A stretch of DNA of 13,327 nt from an uncultured Bacteroidota bacterium (GCA_902766265.1 CACXCY010000091.1:1-13327), one strand, 5' to 3'; shown: positions 1 through 6,987, numbered from the stretch's first letter. Notes: generated by a model not told the origin, from the letters alone. Numbers and translations are program-made.

Positions 1-15
1 CAGCCCGTCTATAGC

Positions 16-80
16 TGACAAAATGTCCGATTTTACGCTAAAAACGGCTCCTATTGCATGACAAAATGTCAGTTATGCAA
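16..80. promoter_or_regulatory. Cluster of palindromic operator-like sites
   Basis: The 12-mer TGACAAAATGTC occurs twice, at 16-27 and 59-70. The second copy extends to the perfect palindrome TGACA-AAA-TGTCA (59-71). It is nested in outer arms TTGCA (54-58) and TGCAA (76-80). Between the copies lies a third palindrome, TTTTA-CGC-TAAAA (31-43), flanked by CCG (27-29) and CGG (45-47). The 43-bp spacing of the two identical sites is about four helical turns, as expected for two dimers of one regulator on the same DNA face. The target could be the gene at 209 or a gene left of the window. The regulator is not identifiable from the sequence. Confidence 0.45.
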
Positions 81-171
81 AGATCGAGGTATTGGGGAAA
101 CACGGGGCCATGTTTAAAAAAGTGTGGATAAAAGATTGGCCTGCATGCCTGTCGCACATACATATAATTAT

Positions 172-179
172 TACTTTTG
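172..179 (+). promoter_or_regulatory. Bacteroidota-type -7 promoter box
   Basis: TACTTTTG matches the TAnnTTTG -7 consensus of the Bacteroidota primary sigma factor exactly. It lies 29 bp upstream of the ATG at 209, giving a predicted transcript start near 186 and a short leader. I could not find a convincing -33 TTTG element at the usual distance. It would drive the glsA-glsB-engB-dacB cluster. Confidence 0.5.
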
Positions 180-208
180 CAAATCGTATTACCAAACGGA
201 TATAATGT

Positions 209-1063
209 ATGGGCACCGAGGCAGACAACATAGAAATCACTGAGAACTACATTGATATAAGCAATATTTTGGCGGCAAAGAACGTCAAACTGCCCAAATG
301 GACCGTGGGACTTTTGAACCGCCTGTTGCATGTGGGCGAACTGAATTGGGCCATCTACGCCTATCGCGACTGCTTCGGTGTGGACTTTGCCCGCGCCGTG
401 ATGGAAGACGATCTCAAGGTGACCACCATCGTCGAAGGAGGCGAAAACATCCCCTTGGAGGGATGCCCCATCATCGCAGGCAACCATCCTTTGGGCGGTC
501 CCGACGGGATGGCCCTCATCAATGCTGTGGGTCGCTACCGCAAGGACATCCTGTTTCCCGTCAACGACTTCCTGATGTATCTGCCCGGCCTGCGCCCAGT
601 CTTCGTACCTGTGGACAAGGTGCACCGCAACACCGCCAACGTAGGAGCCCTCGAAGCGGCCTTCGCCGGACAGAACGCATTGCTGTACTTTCCTGCTGGG
701 ATATGCTCGCGTCGCCAGCAGGGCGTCGTGAAGGATTTGGAATGGAAGCCCACCTTCATCAAGAAAGCGGTGCGCTACCACCGCGACGTAGTGCCCGTAT
801 TCTTCGATGCCCAAAACCGCCGTCGCTTCTATACCATAGCCAACCTGCGCAAACGTCTCGGCATCAAGTTCAACTTCGAGATGGCGCTGTTGCCGGGCGA
901 GATGTTTGCCCAGCGCGGCCATACGTTCCGCCTCATTGTGGGTGCGCCCATACCGTGGCAGACGTTCGACAGCCGGCACACCCCAATGGAATGGGCCGCC
1001 ATGCTGCGCGACTATGTGTATGAGTTGAAAGACAACCCCGCAGCCAAATTCGAAATCCACTAA
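209..1063 (+). CDS. glsA: PlsC-type acyltransferase, probable glycine-lipid O-acyltransferase
   Basis: This 284-residue protein belongs to the lysophospholipid acyltransferase (PlsC/LPLAT) superfamily. The catalytic block is N92-H93-PLGGP-D99, with five residues between His and Asp instead of the usual four. A second block, FPAG (161-164), corresponds to the FPEG substrate-binding motif, and VPVFFD (195-200) is also typical. I see no signal peptide; the enzyme probably sits peripherally on the inner face of the membrane. The next gene, 4 bp downstream, encodes an OlsB/hemolysin-like N-acyltransferase. This pairing matches the Bacteroides glycine-lipid locus, where GlsB makes N-acyl-glycine and GlsA adds the second, ester-linked acyl chain. 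The symbol rests on the motif and the pairing. A generic 1-acyl-glycerol-3-phosphate acyltransferase is the alternative. The ATG at 209 is chosen because the out-of-frame ATG at 205 opens no useful reading frame. Confidence 0.8.
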   Translation: MGTEADNIEITENYIDISNILAAKNVKLPKWTVGLLNRLLHVGELNWAIYAYRDCFGVDFARAVMEDDLKVTTIVEGGENIPLEGCPIIAGNHPLGGPDGMALINAVGRYRKDILFPVNDFLMYLPGLRPVFVPVDKVHRNTANVGALEAAFAGQNALLYFPAGICSRRQQGVVKDLEWKPTFIKKAVRYHRDVVPVFFDAQNRRRFYTIANLRKRLGIKFNFEMALLPGEMFAQRGHTFRLIVGAPIPWQTFDSRHTPMEWAAMLRDYVYELKDNPAAKFEIH

Positions 1064-1067
1064 GACC

Positions 1068-2237
1068 ATGTCATCCGTAATAGATCCCAACGGCGTCCCC
1101 AGAGACCTGTCCTACATCGCACCGCCGGTGGACAAGGCCCTAATTCGCGAAGAACTGTCGCGCAAGAATTTCTTGCGCCATACCAACTTCGGCAACAAGG
1201 ACATCTACATCACCACAGCACACCTCTCCCCCAACATCATGCAGGAGATTGGACGTCTGCGCGAACTCTCCTTCACCATGGAAGGCGGTGGCACAGGCAA
1301 ACCAGTGGATATTGATGAGTTCGACACCCTGCCGGAGCCCTATTGTTTCAAGCAGCTGTTTGTGTGGAGCCCCGAGGATGAAGAAATCGTGGGCGGTTAC
1401 CGTTTCATCCACGGCAGCAACATCTACCGCAACCTCGACGGCGCTCTCTGCACGCCGACGGCCGAGCTGTTCCATTTCACCGACGAGTTCATTGAGAACT
1501 ACCTGCCCTATACGGTTGAGTTGGGGCGTTCCTTTGTACAGCCGGCCTTCCAGCCCAGCAACAACCTGCACAAAGGGCTCTATTCTCTCGACAACCTGTG
1601 GGAAGGGCTTGGCACACTGGCCCTTGAGATACCCGAGACGCGGTATTTCTTCGGCAAGATAACGATGTACCCCCACATGAACCGCCGCGCCAAGGACCTG
1701 GTGCTCTATTTCTACCAAAAGCATTTCCCCGACCCCAACGGTCTCGTGTGGCCGCTGGAACCGCTCGAGATACAGAGCGACTTCAACGAGTTGCACCGCA
1801 TCTTCGTCGGCCACTCCTACAAGGAGGACTACCAGATACTGCAACGCGAGGTGCGCGCCTTGGGTTCCACGGTGCCCCCGCTGGTCAACGCCTATATGAA
1901 CCTCTCCTCCACCATGCGCTCGTTCGGCACGGCCTACAACCATGCCTTCGGCGAGACCGACGAGACTGGCGTGCTCGTCACCTTGCGCGACCTCTATCCC
2001 GAGAAGAAACAGCGCTACATAGAGTCGTCCGAGGTCAAGAACCGCTTCTTCAACCGCCTCTTGTTCCATATCAATATGAAGAAGATGCCGTGGTGGCGGC
2101 AGTCAACTGGCGAAGAGGAAAAGGACGAGCTCCGCGCTCTCAAGCGTATGAAGAAGGCCCGCCTACGCGCCGAAGCCGTCAAAGAGGAAGAAGAGAAGCC
2201 CAAGCGCCGCAGAATATTAAAGAAGAAAAAGCAATAG
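1068..2237 (+). CDS. glsB: GNAT/hemolysin-like N-acyltransferase, probable glycine-lipid synthase subunit
   Basis: This 389-residue protein resembles the OlsB/GlsB N-acyltransferases, often annotated as hemolysins. Seen in the sequence: an RLRELSFT segment (63-70), IVGGYRF (107-113) in the acyl-donor-binding core, and ELGRSFVQP (151-159), the hallmark ELGR motif of the family. In Bacteroides GlsB transfers a 3-hydroxyacyl chain from acyl carrier protein to the amino group of glycine, the first step of glycine-lipid synthesis. The start at 1068 lies 4 bp after the stop of the O-acyltransferase gene, so the two are surely co-transcribed. The last ~44 residues (346-389) form a Lys/Arg/Glu-rich tail ending ILKKKKQ, which lies beyond the folded acyltransferase core. 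Family membership is secure; the acceptor (glycine rather than ornithine or another amine) is inferred. Confidence 0.82.
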   Translation: MSSVIDPNGVPRDLSYIAPPVDKALIREELSRKNFLRHTNFGNKDIYITTAHLSPNIMQEIGRLRELSFTMEGGGTGKPVDIDEFDTLPEPYCFKQLFVWSPEDEEIVGGYRFIHGSNIYRNLDGALCTPTAELFHFTDEFIENYLPYTVELGRSFVQPAFQPSNNLHKGLYSLDNLWEGLGTLALEIPETRYFFGKITMYPHMNRRAKDLVLYFYQKHFPDPNGLVWPLEPLEIQSDFNELHRIFVGHSYKEDYQILQREVRALGSTVPPLVNAYMNLSSTMRSFGTAYNHAFGETDETGVLVTLRDLYPEKKQRYIESSEVKNRFFNRLLFHINMKKMPWWRQSTGEEEKDELRALKRMKKARLRAEAVKEEEEKPKRRRILKKKKQ

Positions 2238-2266
2238 CAACCCAGCGTCCCAGCCCTCTAGAATCC

Positions 2267-2893
2267 ATGATTGTCAGATCCGCCTCATTCGTCGTCAGCA
2301 ACACCGACTACAGGAAGTGCCCTGCCACGAGGTTGCCCGAATATGCTTTCATTGGCCGCAGCAACGTGGGCAAGTCGTCGCTCATCAATATGCTGACCAA
2401 CGTCAAAGATCTGGCCAAGACCAGCGGACAACCAGGCAAGACGCAACTCATAAACCATTTCATCATCAACAATGAATGGTACCTTGTCGACCTGCCGGGC
2501 TACGGCTATGCCCGCACCTCCAAGTCGGCTCGCGAGAGGTGGCAGAAGATGATAAACGACTATTTCCTGCACCGCGAGCAGCTTGTCAACACATTCGTGC
2601 TGATAGACTCCCGCATACCGCCGCAGCGTATCGACTTGGAGTTCATCTCGTTCCTCGGGCGCAACGGCGTGCCGCTGTCCATCATTTTCACCAAGACGGA
2701 CAAGCAGAAACAGCGCGAGACGGCGGCCAACGTCGCTGCCTTCAAGAAAGCGCTCTCCGAAGAGTGGGAAGAGTTGCCGTTCATGCTGCTCACCTCGTCG
2801 GCCACCGGCTACGGCCGCGACAAGGTCCTCGACCACATAGACTCCATCAACCTGTCATTGAAAAATGGCACAGAACCATCGATTGACTCATGA
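2267..2893 (+). CDS. engB: Ribosome biogenesis GTPase EngB/YsxC (YihA)
   Basis: This 208-residue protein has the normal length for the EngB family. GTPase motifs are in order: G1 GRSNVGKS (30-37), a switch-I Thr in GKTQ (57-60), G3 DLPG (75-78) followed by the family-typical YGYA, G4 TKTD (142-145), and G5 SSA (177-179). EngB is a cytoplasmic GTPase needed for late assembly of the large ribosomal subunit. The ATG at 2267 is chosen because it gives the canonical short N-terminus before the G domain. The open frame runs much further upstream, but that part is antiparallel-free shadow of the acyltransferase gene in another frame. The gene starts 29 bp after glsB, and its stop overlaps the next start as ATGA, suggesting translational coupling. 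Confidence 0.95.
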   Translation: MIVRSASFVVSNTDYRKCPATRLPEYAFIGRSNVGKSSLINMLTNVKDLAKTSGQPGKTQLINHFIINNEWYLVDLPGYGYARTSKSARERWQKMINDYFLHREQLVNTFVLIDSRIPPQRIDLEFISFLGRNGVPLSIIFTKTDKQKQRETAANVAAFKKALSEEWEELPFMLLTSSATGYGRDKVLDHIDSINLSLKNGTEPSIDS

Positions 2894-4338
2894 TACAAAG
2901 AACATTTCTCCTACTTGCCTCCGTCCTATGCCTCTCCACCGTCTGCGCCCAGAACAGCACGCAGCTTAGCAACGTGGTGCATGCCGTACAGAACGAGCCG
3001 TCGCTGACGCACGCCTCCCTCTCCGTATCGGTGTACAACATCACCCAAGGGAAACAGGTGTACAACTATGACGCCCACCGCTCACTCACGCCGGCATCGC
3101 TGACCAAAATATTTACGACCTCTGTGGCCTTCAACCTGCTGGGCGACAGCTTCCGTTTCAAGACGGTGCTGAGCTACAGCGGCACCATCGACAACGCCGG
3201 TACACTCCATGGCAACCTCTACATCATCGGCGGCGGCGACCCTATGCTGGGTTCGTTCCGCTACAGGCAGACATGCCCCGACTCTATCTTCGCCCTATGG
3301 TACCGCGCCATCAAGAACATCGGCATCAAGAAGATCGACGGCCGGATATGCTACGATGCCACCATCTTCGACAACCAGCTGCTGCACGATACCTGGCAAT
3401 GGGGCGACGTGGGCAACTACTACGGCTGCGGCGCATCGGGACTCAACTTCCACGAGAACCTTTTCTTTGTCTACTTCAATCCAGGCAAGCGGCAGGGCTA
3501 TCTGGCCGATGTGGACTCCTATGCGCCGGCCAACATCGACGTGCGTGTGCAAAACGAGGTGACCACGGGCCCGGTCGGCTCGGGCGACCGAGTCATCGTC
3601 TATGGCGACCCCACGTCGCCGCTGCGTGTGTGCCGCGGTACGGTGCCGCTGGGCCAGCCGCATTTCGCCGTGCGCGGTGCCTTGCCCAATCCTCCCGAGG
3701 CCTGTGCCCGCCTGTTCTCGCTCTACCTGAGGAAACACCAGGTGAGCATCGCCAACAGTCCCACCGAGGTGTTCTCGCGTCAGGACACGCTGACACCCAT
3801 TGTGGAATACAACTCTAACACCTTCTACGAGATAGCGCAGTACACCAACTTCACCAGCAACAACATCTACGCGGAAAGCATCTTCAAGTACCTGGGCTAC
3901 ATGAACAACGGCAAAGGCAGCTATGCCAACGGCGCCAAGGCGGTGAAGGATTTCTTCAAGAAGCAGGGGCTGGAATCGTCAGGCGTCCATATCGTTGACG
4001 GCAGCGGCCTTTCGCGCTCCAACCGCGTGACGGCCGATTTCCTCTGCCGTTACCTCACCGCTGTGTCGAAGATGCCGATATACAACGACTTCGCGATGAC
4101 GCTGGGCAAGGTGGGCGAGAGCGGCACGGTGCGCAACTTGCTGCCCGACCTGCCGAAAGGGGTCACCATGCGCATGAAGAGTGGCAACATGGACGGCGTG
4201 TGCGGATATGCCGGCTATGTGACCACGGCCAGCGGCGACCTGCTATGCTTTGCCGCCATCTGCAACGAGTTCGACTGCACAGGCAGCCAGATGAAGTCCA
4301 AGATGACCAAGATTCTCTACGAGATTGGGAAACTCTGA
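2890..4338 (+). CDS. dacB: PBP4-type D-alanyl-D-alanine carboxypeptidase/endopeptidase
   Basis: This 482-residue protein is close to E. coli PBP4 (DacB, peptidase family S13) in length. A signal peptide (about 1-20, ending VCAQ) indicates export to the periplasm. Penicillin-binding motifs are in order: SLTK (70-73) with the acyl-enzyme Ser70, SNN (323-325), and KSG (430-432) in place of the usual KTG. The conserved block DGSGLSR (370-376) is also present. The long interval between SxxK and SxN is the insertion typical of S13 enzymes. The protein is expected to trim terminal D-Ala and/or cleave cross-links in peptidoglycan. Its ATG overlaps the engB stop by ATGA, so it belongs to the same operon. 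The Thr-to-Ser change in the third motif is conservative and should not abolish activity. Confidence 0.92.
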   Translation: MIQRTFLLLASVLCLSTVCAQNSTQLSNVVHAVQNEPSLTHASLSVSVYNITQGKQVYNYDAHRSLTPASLTKIFTTSVAFNLLGDSFRFKTVLSYSGTIDNAGTLHGNLYIIGGGDPMLGSFRYRQTCPDSIFALWYRAIKNIGIKKIDGRICYDATIFDNQLLHDTWQWGDVGNYYGCGASGLNFHENLFFVYFNPGKRQGYLADVDSYAPANIDVRVQNEVTTGPVGSGDRVIVYGDPTSPLRVCRGTVPLGQPHFAVRGALPNPPEACARLFSLYLRKHQVSIANSPTEVFSRQDTLTPIVEYNSNTFYEIAQYTNFTSNNIYAESIFKYLGYMNNGKGSYANGAKAVKDFFKKQGLESSGVHIVDGSGLSRSNRVTADFLCRYLTAVSKMPIYNDFAMTLGKVGESGTVRNLLPDLPKGVTMRMKSGNMDGVCGYAGYVTTASGDLLCFAAICNEFDCTGSQMKSKMTKILYEIGKL

Positions 4339-4441
4339 CCCCGCCGACCGCCCTTCCCCGACGCTCCCCACGCCCGTCTGGAGCCACTTTTGCCAGCACA
4401 TTCATAACACTCTGAGAAACAACCCCCGTTTTTCCGCGCTA

Positions 4442-4528
4442 ATAAAAGCACGGTTTTATGCCCGACAAAAGCGTGGTTTTATTGGCAACAATAGCACGGT
4501 TTTATCGACCATAAAAGCATGGTTTCGT
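4442..4528. repeat. Four tandem 18-bp pseudo-palindromes at a 23-bp period
   Basis: Units lie at 4442-4459, 4465-4482, 4488-4505 and 4511-4528, each separated by exactly 5 bp of unrelated spacer. The unit is ATAAAAGCACGGTTTTAT with few changes (a C at position 2 in units 2 and 3, GT for AC at positions 9-10 of unit 2, CGT for TAT at the end of unit 4). Arms ATAAAA and TTTTAT are inverted around a GC-rich centre. A weak fifth copy may lie at 4419-4436. Conservation of the unit while the spacers differ argues for selection on the unit, or for a genome-wide repeat family. Confidence 0.8.
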
Positions 4529-4590
4529 TGGCGTTCCCCAACGGGGCCTCGCACCGAAGCATCTACCGACCTATATAAACGCATGATAAT

Positions 4591-4680
4591 ATGATACCTT
4601 ACAGGTATCGTCCGCAGGCGGTGCCACTCATCTCCCGAAGAGCAACCTTGACGAGTAGCGTCCCGATACCATTATTTTTT
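4591..4680 (+). terminator. Candidate terminator with competing hairpin (attenuator-like)
   Basis: GGTATC at 4604-4609 can pair with GATACC at 4593-4598 (loop TTACA). Alternatively, GGTATCG at 4604-4610 can pair with CGATACC at 4664-4670, which is followed by ATTATTTTTT. The long-range stem encloses ACTCATC (4626-4632) against GACGAGT (4650-4656), with one mismatch, and a small CCG-CAGG-CGG hairpin (4612-4621). The simplest reading is a terminator for transcripts coming from dacB. The two mutually exclusive pairings also resemble an attenuator. The -7 box of the next gene starts right after the T-run, so the element acts on read-through from upstream, not on that gene's own transcript. Confidence 0.4.
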
Positions 4681-4681
4681 G

Positions 4682-4689
4682 TATTTTTG
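4682..4689 (+). promoter_or_regulatory. Bacteroidota-type -7 promoter box for the YitT gene
   Basis: TATTTTTG is an exact TAnnTTTG match. It starts 75 bp before the ATG at 4757, predicting transcription from about 4696 and a leader of roughly 60 nt. The box follows the T-run of the candidate terminator by one base. No clear -33 TTTG is visible. Confidence 0.55.
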
Positions 4690-4697
4690 CAAACACA

Positions 4698-4715
4698 TCC
4701 GTTCCGAAGAACGGA
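4698..4715 (+). promoter_or_regulatory. Perfect 7-bp hairpin at the predicted mRNA 5' end
   Basis: TCCGTTC (4698-4704), a CGAA tetraloop (4705-4708) and GAACGGA (4709-4715) form a perfect stem-loop. It begins within a few bases of the transcript start predicted from the -7 box. It could stabilise the mRNA 5' end, or as DNA it could be a dimeric repressor site placed over the start point. Confidence 0.45.
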
Positions 4716-4756
4716 CGCAGACATATCGCAATCAATACAATAAAGAATATCAACCC

Positions 4757-5716
4757 ATGCAGAAAGCCAACTGGAAAACACAAATCTACTCCTACATCCT
4801 GGTCATCCTGGGCAGCGCCATGTTCGCTGTCGGGGACGTGATGTTTGTCAACCCCTACCACATGGCCCCTGGCGGCACCTATGGTCTCTCCAACGTGTTC
4901 AACACGCTGTGGCCATGGCGCATCTCGCTCTACGCCATCTGCATGGACATCCCGCTGCTGCTCATCGGCACGTGGGTGCTCGGACCCAAGTTCGGCGTGA
5001 AGACGGTGGTGTCGACCATCCTGATATTCTGCTTCACCTTCGTGCTGGAGGGCTGGTGGGGCTACAAGCCGCTCATCCACGACGGCGACTTCGTCATGGG
5101 CGTGGTGGCCGACCCTGGGACGATGGTGCCGTTCCAAGACAAGTCGGGCGAGATGGTGGGCTATTTCCGACCCGACTATTTCCTCAACACGCTGGTGGGC
5201 GGACTCATATACGGCCTGGCCATAGGACTGGTGTTCCGCTCAGGCGCCACATCGGGCGGCAGCGACATCATCTCAATGATATTCCACAAGTTCACCAAGA
5301 TATCTCTGGGCACGCTGACCCTCATCGTGGACGGCTGCATCACCCTGACCTCCTTCATCGCCTTCAAGGACATCCGCCTCCCGATATACTCCATACTGCT
5401 CATCTTCATTGAGAGCAAAGTCATCGACCTGGTGGTAGACGGAATCAAGTCGTACAAGACCGCCTTCATCGTGACCGAGAAGATTGACGAGGTGCGAGAC
5501 TTCATCATCAACGAGCTGGAGCGCGGCGGCACCTGTTTTGCCGGCACCGGACTCTACCAAGGCAACGAACGCAAGATGATATATGTCACCCTGAGCCGCA
5601 CCGACCTGGTGAAACTGAAATCCAACCTGCGACTGCTCGACCCGCAGGCCTTCGTCAACATCATCGAATCGTCCGAAATCATGGGTCTCGGCTTCAAAGC
5701 CCTGCCCGAGGAATAA
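4757..5716 (+). CDS. YitT-family integral membrane protein (DUF161 plus C-terminal DUF2179)
   Basis: This 319-residue protein has about five or six hydrophobic segments (near 10-30, 56-76, 82-100, 142-160, 188-204, 210-228) followed by a soluble domain (about 229-315). Family-typical blocks are NPYHMAPGGTYGLS (32-45) and GATSGGSDII (163-172). The C-terminal part, from KTAFIVTEK to GLGFKALPEE, fits the DUF2179/YitT_C domain. The molecular function of the family is unknown. Residues about 101-141 form a hydrophilic insert between membrane segments. The ATG at 4757 is chosen because the open frame extends upstream only through the promoter and hairpin. The stop is 6 bp before the glycosyltransferase start, so the two genes are probably co-transcribed. 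Confidence 0.88.
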   Translation: MQKANWKTQIYSYILVILGSAMFAVGDVMFVNPYHMAPGGTYGLSNVFNTLWPWRISLYAICMDIPLLLIGTWVLGPKFGVKTVVSTILIFCFTFVLEGWWGYKPLIHDGDFVMGVVADPGTMVPFQDKSGEMVGYFRPDYFLNTLVGGLIYGLAIGLVFRSGATSGGSDIISMIFHKFTKISLGTLTLIVDGCITLTSFIAFKDIRLPIYSILLIFIESKVIDLVVDGIKSYKTAFIVTEKIDEVRDFIINELERGGTCFAGTGLYQGNERKMIYVTLSRTDLVKLKSNLRLLDPQAFVNIIESSEIMGLGFKALPEE

Positions 5717-5722
5717 CGCCGT

Positions 5723-6943
5723 ATGAAGGTACTCCAGCTCTGCATCAAGCCACCCTACCCGCCCGTCGACGGTGGCGCGCTGGCCATGAACAGCATCACC
5801 CAGGGACTGCTGGCCCAGGACTGCGAGGTGCGCGTACTGTCGATGTGCTCCGACAAGCACCCCGTCGACCGGCAGCGCATGACCGACGAATATCGTGAGC
5901 GCACCCGTTTCGAAGCCGTGTATGTGGACCTGCGGTTGCACCCGTTGGAAGCCGCCGTGGCACTGCTCTGCGGCGAGTCGTACCACGTGAAGCGTTTCGA
6001 GAGCGACGAGTTCGAACAGCGGCTTGCCGACATCCTGCGCAACGAAACGTTCGACATCATCCACGTGGAAAGCATCTTCCTCACCCCATACCTGCCCGTC
6101 ATCCGACGGCTGAGTCAGGCACCGGTGGTGCTACGTGCCCATAACGTGGAGCACCAGATATGGCAGCGCACCGCCGCCCAGACCTCCAACCCGCTGAAAC
6201 GATGGTATCTCAAGCAACTGGCGCTAACCCTGCGGACCTACGAGCTGGAGCACATTAACGACTACGACGGCGTGGTATGCATCACACGTCCCGACGCCCA
6301 ATACTTCCAAGCCAACGGCTGCCGCCGCCCCGTGACGGACATCCCCTTCGGCATTGCCTCGCCCGAACTAGCCGACAACGTGGGCGTGGAGGAGAACACC
6401 CTGTTCCATATCGGCTCGATGGACTGGATGCCCAACGAAGAGAGCATCCGCTGGTTCCTACGCGAAGTGTGGCCGATGCTGCACCGCGAGCTGCCCCAGG
6501 TGCGTCTCTATCTGGCAGGACGCAAAATGCCGCGCGACCTGATGGAGCTGCAGACCGACGGCGTGACCGTAGTGGGCGAGGTACCCGATGCCAACTACTT
6601 TATCGCCTCCAAACAAATCAACATCGTCCCCCTACTCTCCGGCAGCGGCATACGCGTCAAGATAATCGAGGCCATGTCTATAGGCAAACCCGTGGTCACC
6701 ACCACCATCGGTGCCCAAGGTATCGACTACACCGACGACGAAAACCTGCTCATCGCCGACACCCCCGCAGATTTCGTGCGGCAGATAAGCCGCTGCGTGA
6801 ACGACAAAGACTTCTGCCAACGCATCGGCCAAAACGCCTTCAACCTCATAGCCACCCACTACGACAACGACGCCCTTGCCCAACGGCTGCTGGCTTTCTA
6901 CCAACGGCTGCTCCCGAGGAGAAAGAACGCTGACGGGCAATAA
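5723..6943 (+). CDS. GT4-type (GT-B fold) glycosyltransferase
   Basis: This 406-residue protein has the two-domain layout of GT-B retaining glycosyltransferases. The N-terminal acceptor domain starts MKVLQLCIKPPYPPVDGG, with the glycine-rich loop near 14-18, and contains RAHNVEH (138-144). The C-terminal donor domain contains GSMDWMPN (231-238), LAGRKMP (264-270) and SGSGIRVKIIEAMSIGKPVV (306-325), the last including the nucleotide-sugar-binding Glu region. The HNVE and GSMDWMPN blocks resemble the Stp1-like sugar transferases described with exosortase systems, but no such system is visible here. There is no signal peptide or membrane anchor, so it is likely cytoplasmic or membrane-associated. 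Donor and acceptor cannot be read from the sequence; surface polysaccharide or protein O-glycan assembly is plausible. It follows the YitT gene by 6 bp. Confidence 0.88.
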   Translation: MKVLQLCIKPPYPPVDGGALAMNSITQGLLAQDCEVRVLSMCSDKHPVDRQRMTDEYRERTRFEAVYVDLRLHPLEAAVALLCGESYHVKRFESDEFEQRLADILRNETFDIIHVESIFLTPYLPVIRRLSQAPVVLRAHNVEHQIWQRTAAQTSNPLKRWYLKQLALTLRTYELEHINDYDGVVCITRPDAQYFQANGCRRPVTDIPFGIASPELADNVGVEENTLFHIGSMDWMPNEESIRWFLREVWPMLHRELPQVRLYLAGRKMPRDLMELQTDGVTVVGEVPDANYFIASKQINIVPLLSGSGIRVKIIEAMSIGKPVVTTTIGAQGIDYTDDENLLIADTPADFVRQISRCVNDKDFCQRIGQNAFNLIATHYDNDALAQRLLAFYQRLLPRRKNADGQ

Positions 6944-6987
6944 AAAAAGCATTTAGGAGTTATTATACCAACACAATACCCATCATT

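Larger units (their letters stand above)
4339..4756. other. 418-bp intergenic region rich in repeats and predicted RNA structure
   Basis: I see no credible gene here. Immediately after dacB there is a C-rich stretch with no clear hairpin terminator. Next come four 23-bp-period repeats (4442-4528) and a small CCCC-AAC-GGGG hairpin (4536-4546). A structured segment ending in a T-run follows (4591-4680). A -7 promoter box (4682-4689) and an 18-nt perfect hairpin (4698-4715) precede the YitT start. A CACTTTTG at 4385-4392 is one base off the -7 consensus but has no supporting context. Confidence 0.6.

Noticed and set aside
1748..2266. N-terminal extension of EngB
   Set aside because: It would add 173 residues overlapping the acyltransferase gene in another frame, Arg/Pro-rich and unlike any EngB. 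The ATG at 2267 gives the normal family length.
4385..4392. CACTTTTG as a promoter -7 box
   Set aside because: It is one mismatch from TAnnTTTG, lies in GC-rich DNA without a -33 element, and no gene starts within a reasonable distance.
4442..4528. CRISPR array
   Set aside because: Repeats are only 18 bp and imperfect with 5-bp spacers, and no cas genes are present.
4325..4594. 89-codon + strand open frame after dacB
   Set aside because: It overlaps the end of dacB and runs through the 23-bp repeats; the translation is low in complexity and shows no domain, signal peptide or promoter.
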